Shown piece after piece: positions 37,072 through 37,654 of a stretch of 37,654 nt of DNA (the stretch's first letter is position 1; each line of letters begins with the position of its first letter). The translations under genes were made by a program, and so were the position numbers. Below the pieces are notes generated by a model. The model ran no database searches. It was not told where the DNA came from and was given only the letters and a program-made list of their open reading frames with translations. The DNA is from Lentzea aerocolonigenes. GTDB taxonomy: Bacteria > Actinomycetota > Actinomycetes > Mycobacteriales > Pseudonocardiaceae. The stretch lies in NCBI RefSeq assembly GCF_000955955.1, contig NZ_JYJG01000256.1, positions 1-37,654 on the forward strand. Reading direction: 5' to 3'.

Positions 37072-37654
37072 CTAGGCGACGCGGTGGGCCGGGCGTGTCA
37101 CCTCGTTTCGGACGTGGCCGCACGCCGAGCAGACGCGGGGCACGGGGATCAGTTCGGCGACCAGGCGCCACGAGTCGGCGAACGACGGGGCCTCCTGGCC
37201 GGGGACCAGCAGGCTGTCGAGCGCCTGGGTGCGGCGGCGGGCCTTCTCGCGGCTGCGTTCGACCGGGTCGCGGCGGTGGGCCAGGGCACGCGACTCCGCC
37301 CGTGCGCGCTCGCCCTCGGACGTCAAGGCAGCACCAGAGCGCCGAGCGTGCAGCAAGGCGTTGCGGCGGTTCACGCGGAACCACTCGCCCAGCGACATGC
37401 CGGCTAACGGCGGGCGGGCGAGGCGGGCGCCGTCGCCGGTCCACACCATCATCCGGGCGCGCAGGAACTCGTGCGCCACCTGCGAGCGCGAGCGCGGCCG
37501 GCCCTGGCGCGTGCCGTCCGGGCGGGTGTCGATGGCGACCAGGACGGCGTCGACGCTCCACCCCTCCTTGAACCACGGCTCCAGCGTGCGCCGGACCCAG
37601 CGGCGGTCCGCGTCCGGCCACGAGGCGCGCGTGACCAGCGACTCGACGGCGATG
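37072..37654 (-). CDS. C-terminal part of an unrecognised protein, cut by the window edge
   Basis: This is an open frame of 193 codons plus stop that continues past the right edge, so the start is missing. Visible pieces are WVRRTLEPWFKEGWSVDAVLVAIDTRPDGT near the broken end, then an Arg-rich region (RPRSRSQVAHEFLRARM), a long basic helix (SREKARRRTQALDSLL) and CSACGHVRNEV close to the C-terminus. The many Arg residues and tryptophan-containing helices suggest nucleic-acid binding. I do not recognise the family. A methionine-like GTG at 37479 lies inside the frame but is not a likely start, because the protein reads well upstream of it. Confidence 0.6.
   Translation of the reverse strand, partial: IAVESLVTRASWPDADRRWVRRTLEPWFKEGWSVDAVLVAIDTRPDGTRQGRPRSRSQVAHEFLRARMMVWTGDGARLARPPLAGMSLGEWFRVNRRNALLHARRSGAALTSEGERARAESRALAHRRDPVERSREKARRRTQALDSLLVPGQEAPSFADSWRLVAELIPVPRVCSACGHVRNEVTRPAHRVA

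Overview
The window reads as chromosomal DNA of a high-GC actinomycete. GTG starts are frequent, coding density is high, 4-base GTGA/ATGA stop-start overlaps are common, and several genes appear to be leaderless. It also carries an IdeR/DmdR-type iron box, a DasR-like TGGTCTAGACC site, an LAxTG (class E type) sorting signal, and an XRE / ImmA-IrrE / MAB_1171c cassette. Together these suggest a filamentous soil actinomycete, and my inference is the Pseudonocardiales (Lentzea / Saccharothrix / Actinosynnema type). I see no tRNA, rRNA, CRISPR array, transposase or integrase.

Layout. 0-7 kb: a sugar-type ABC substrate-binding lipoprotein, a secreted PAF-acetylhydrolase-like hydrolase, a very large BTAD/AAA/TPR (SARP-type) regulator and a DasR-like GntR/UTRA regulator. 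7-12 kb: an LAxTG surface protein, a CAP-domain protein, two RsbW-like ATP-binding proteins, an MFS transporter coupled to a 2H-phosphoesterase-like protein, an ECF sigma factor, and a divergent CopC protein. 12-16 kb: a DGPF/YCII protein with an ECF42-type sigma factor, divergent from a translationally coupled XRE / ImmA-like protease / membrane protein operon behind a palindrome. 16-21 kb: a ricin-lectin secreted protein, a rifampicin-phosphotransferase-like enzyme, a short RaiA/HPF-like protein, a ccdA-tlpA thiol-redox pair and a DedA protein. 21-24.5 kb: two overlapping NB-ATPase/LuxR regulators. 24.6-29 kb: a secreted GH2 beta-galactosidase with an inserted LamG-like domain, divergent from an AA10 lytic polysaccharide monooxygenase (LPMO). 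The shared upstream region holds a DasR-like site and a second palindrome.

29-33.5 kb: a DUF1992 protein, proline iminopeptidase, a secreted beta-propeller, an MFS exporter and an iron-siderophore binding lipoprotein behind an iron box. 33.5-37.65 kb: two small uncharacterised proteins, two tandem NlpC/P60 cell-wall hydrolases with structured 5' regions, two strong hairpin terminators, a cysteine-free HesB-like protein, and a gene that runs off the right edge.

The genes fall into local modules, not one pathway: extracellular polysaccharide use (LPMO, beta-galactosidase, ricin lectin, sugar-binding lipoprotein, GntR), metal handling (CopC, iron operon, HesB-like), envelope maintenance (NlpC pair, CcdA-TlpA, LAxTG and CAP proteins), and a dense set of regulators. 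The most intriguing module is the XRE / ImmA-like / MAB_1171c operon, which looks like a self-contained membrane-sensor, protease and repressor circuit. A second theme is regulator genes that start at or within a few bases of a predicted transcription start, with a perfect inverted repeat over the -10 region. All site calls come from reading the sequence by eye.
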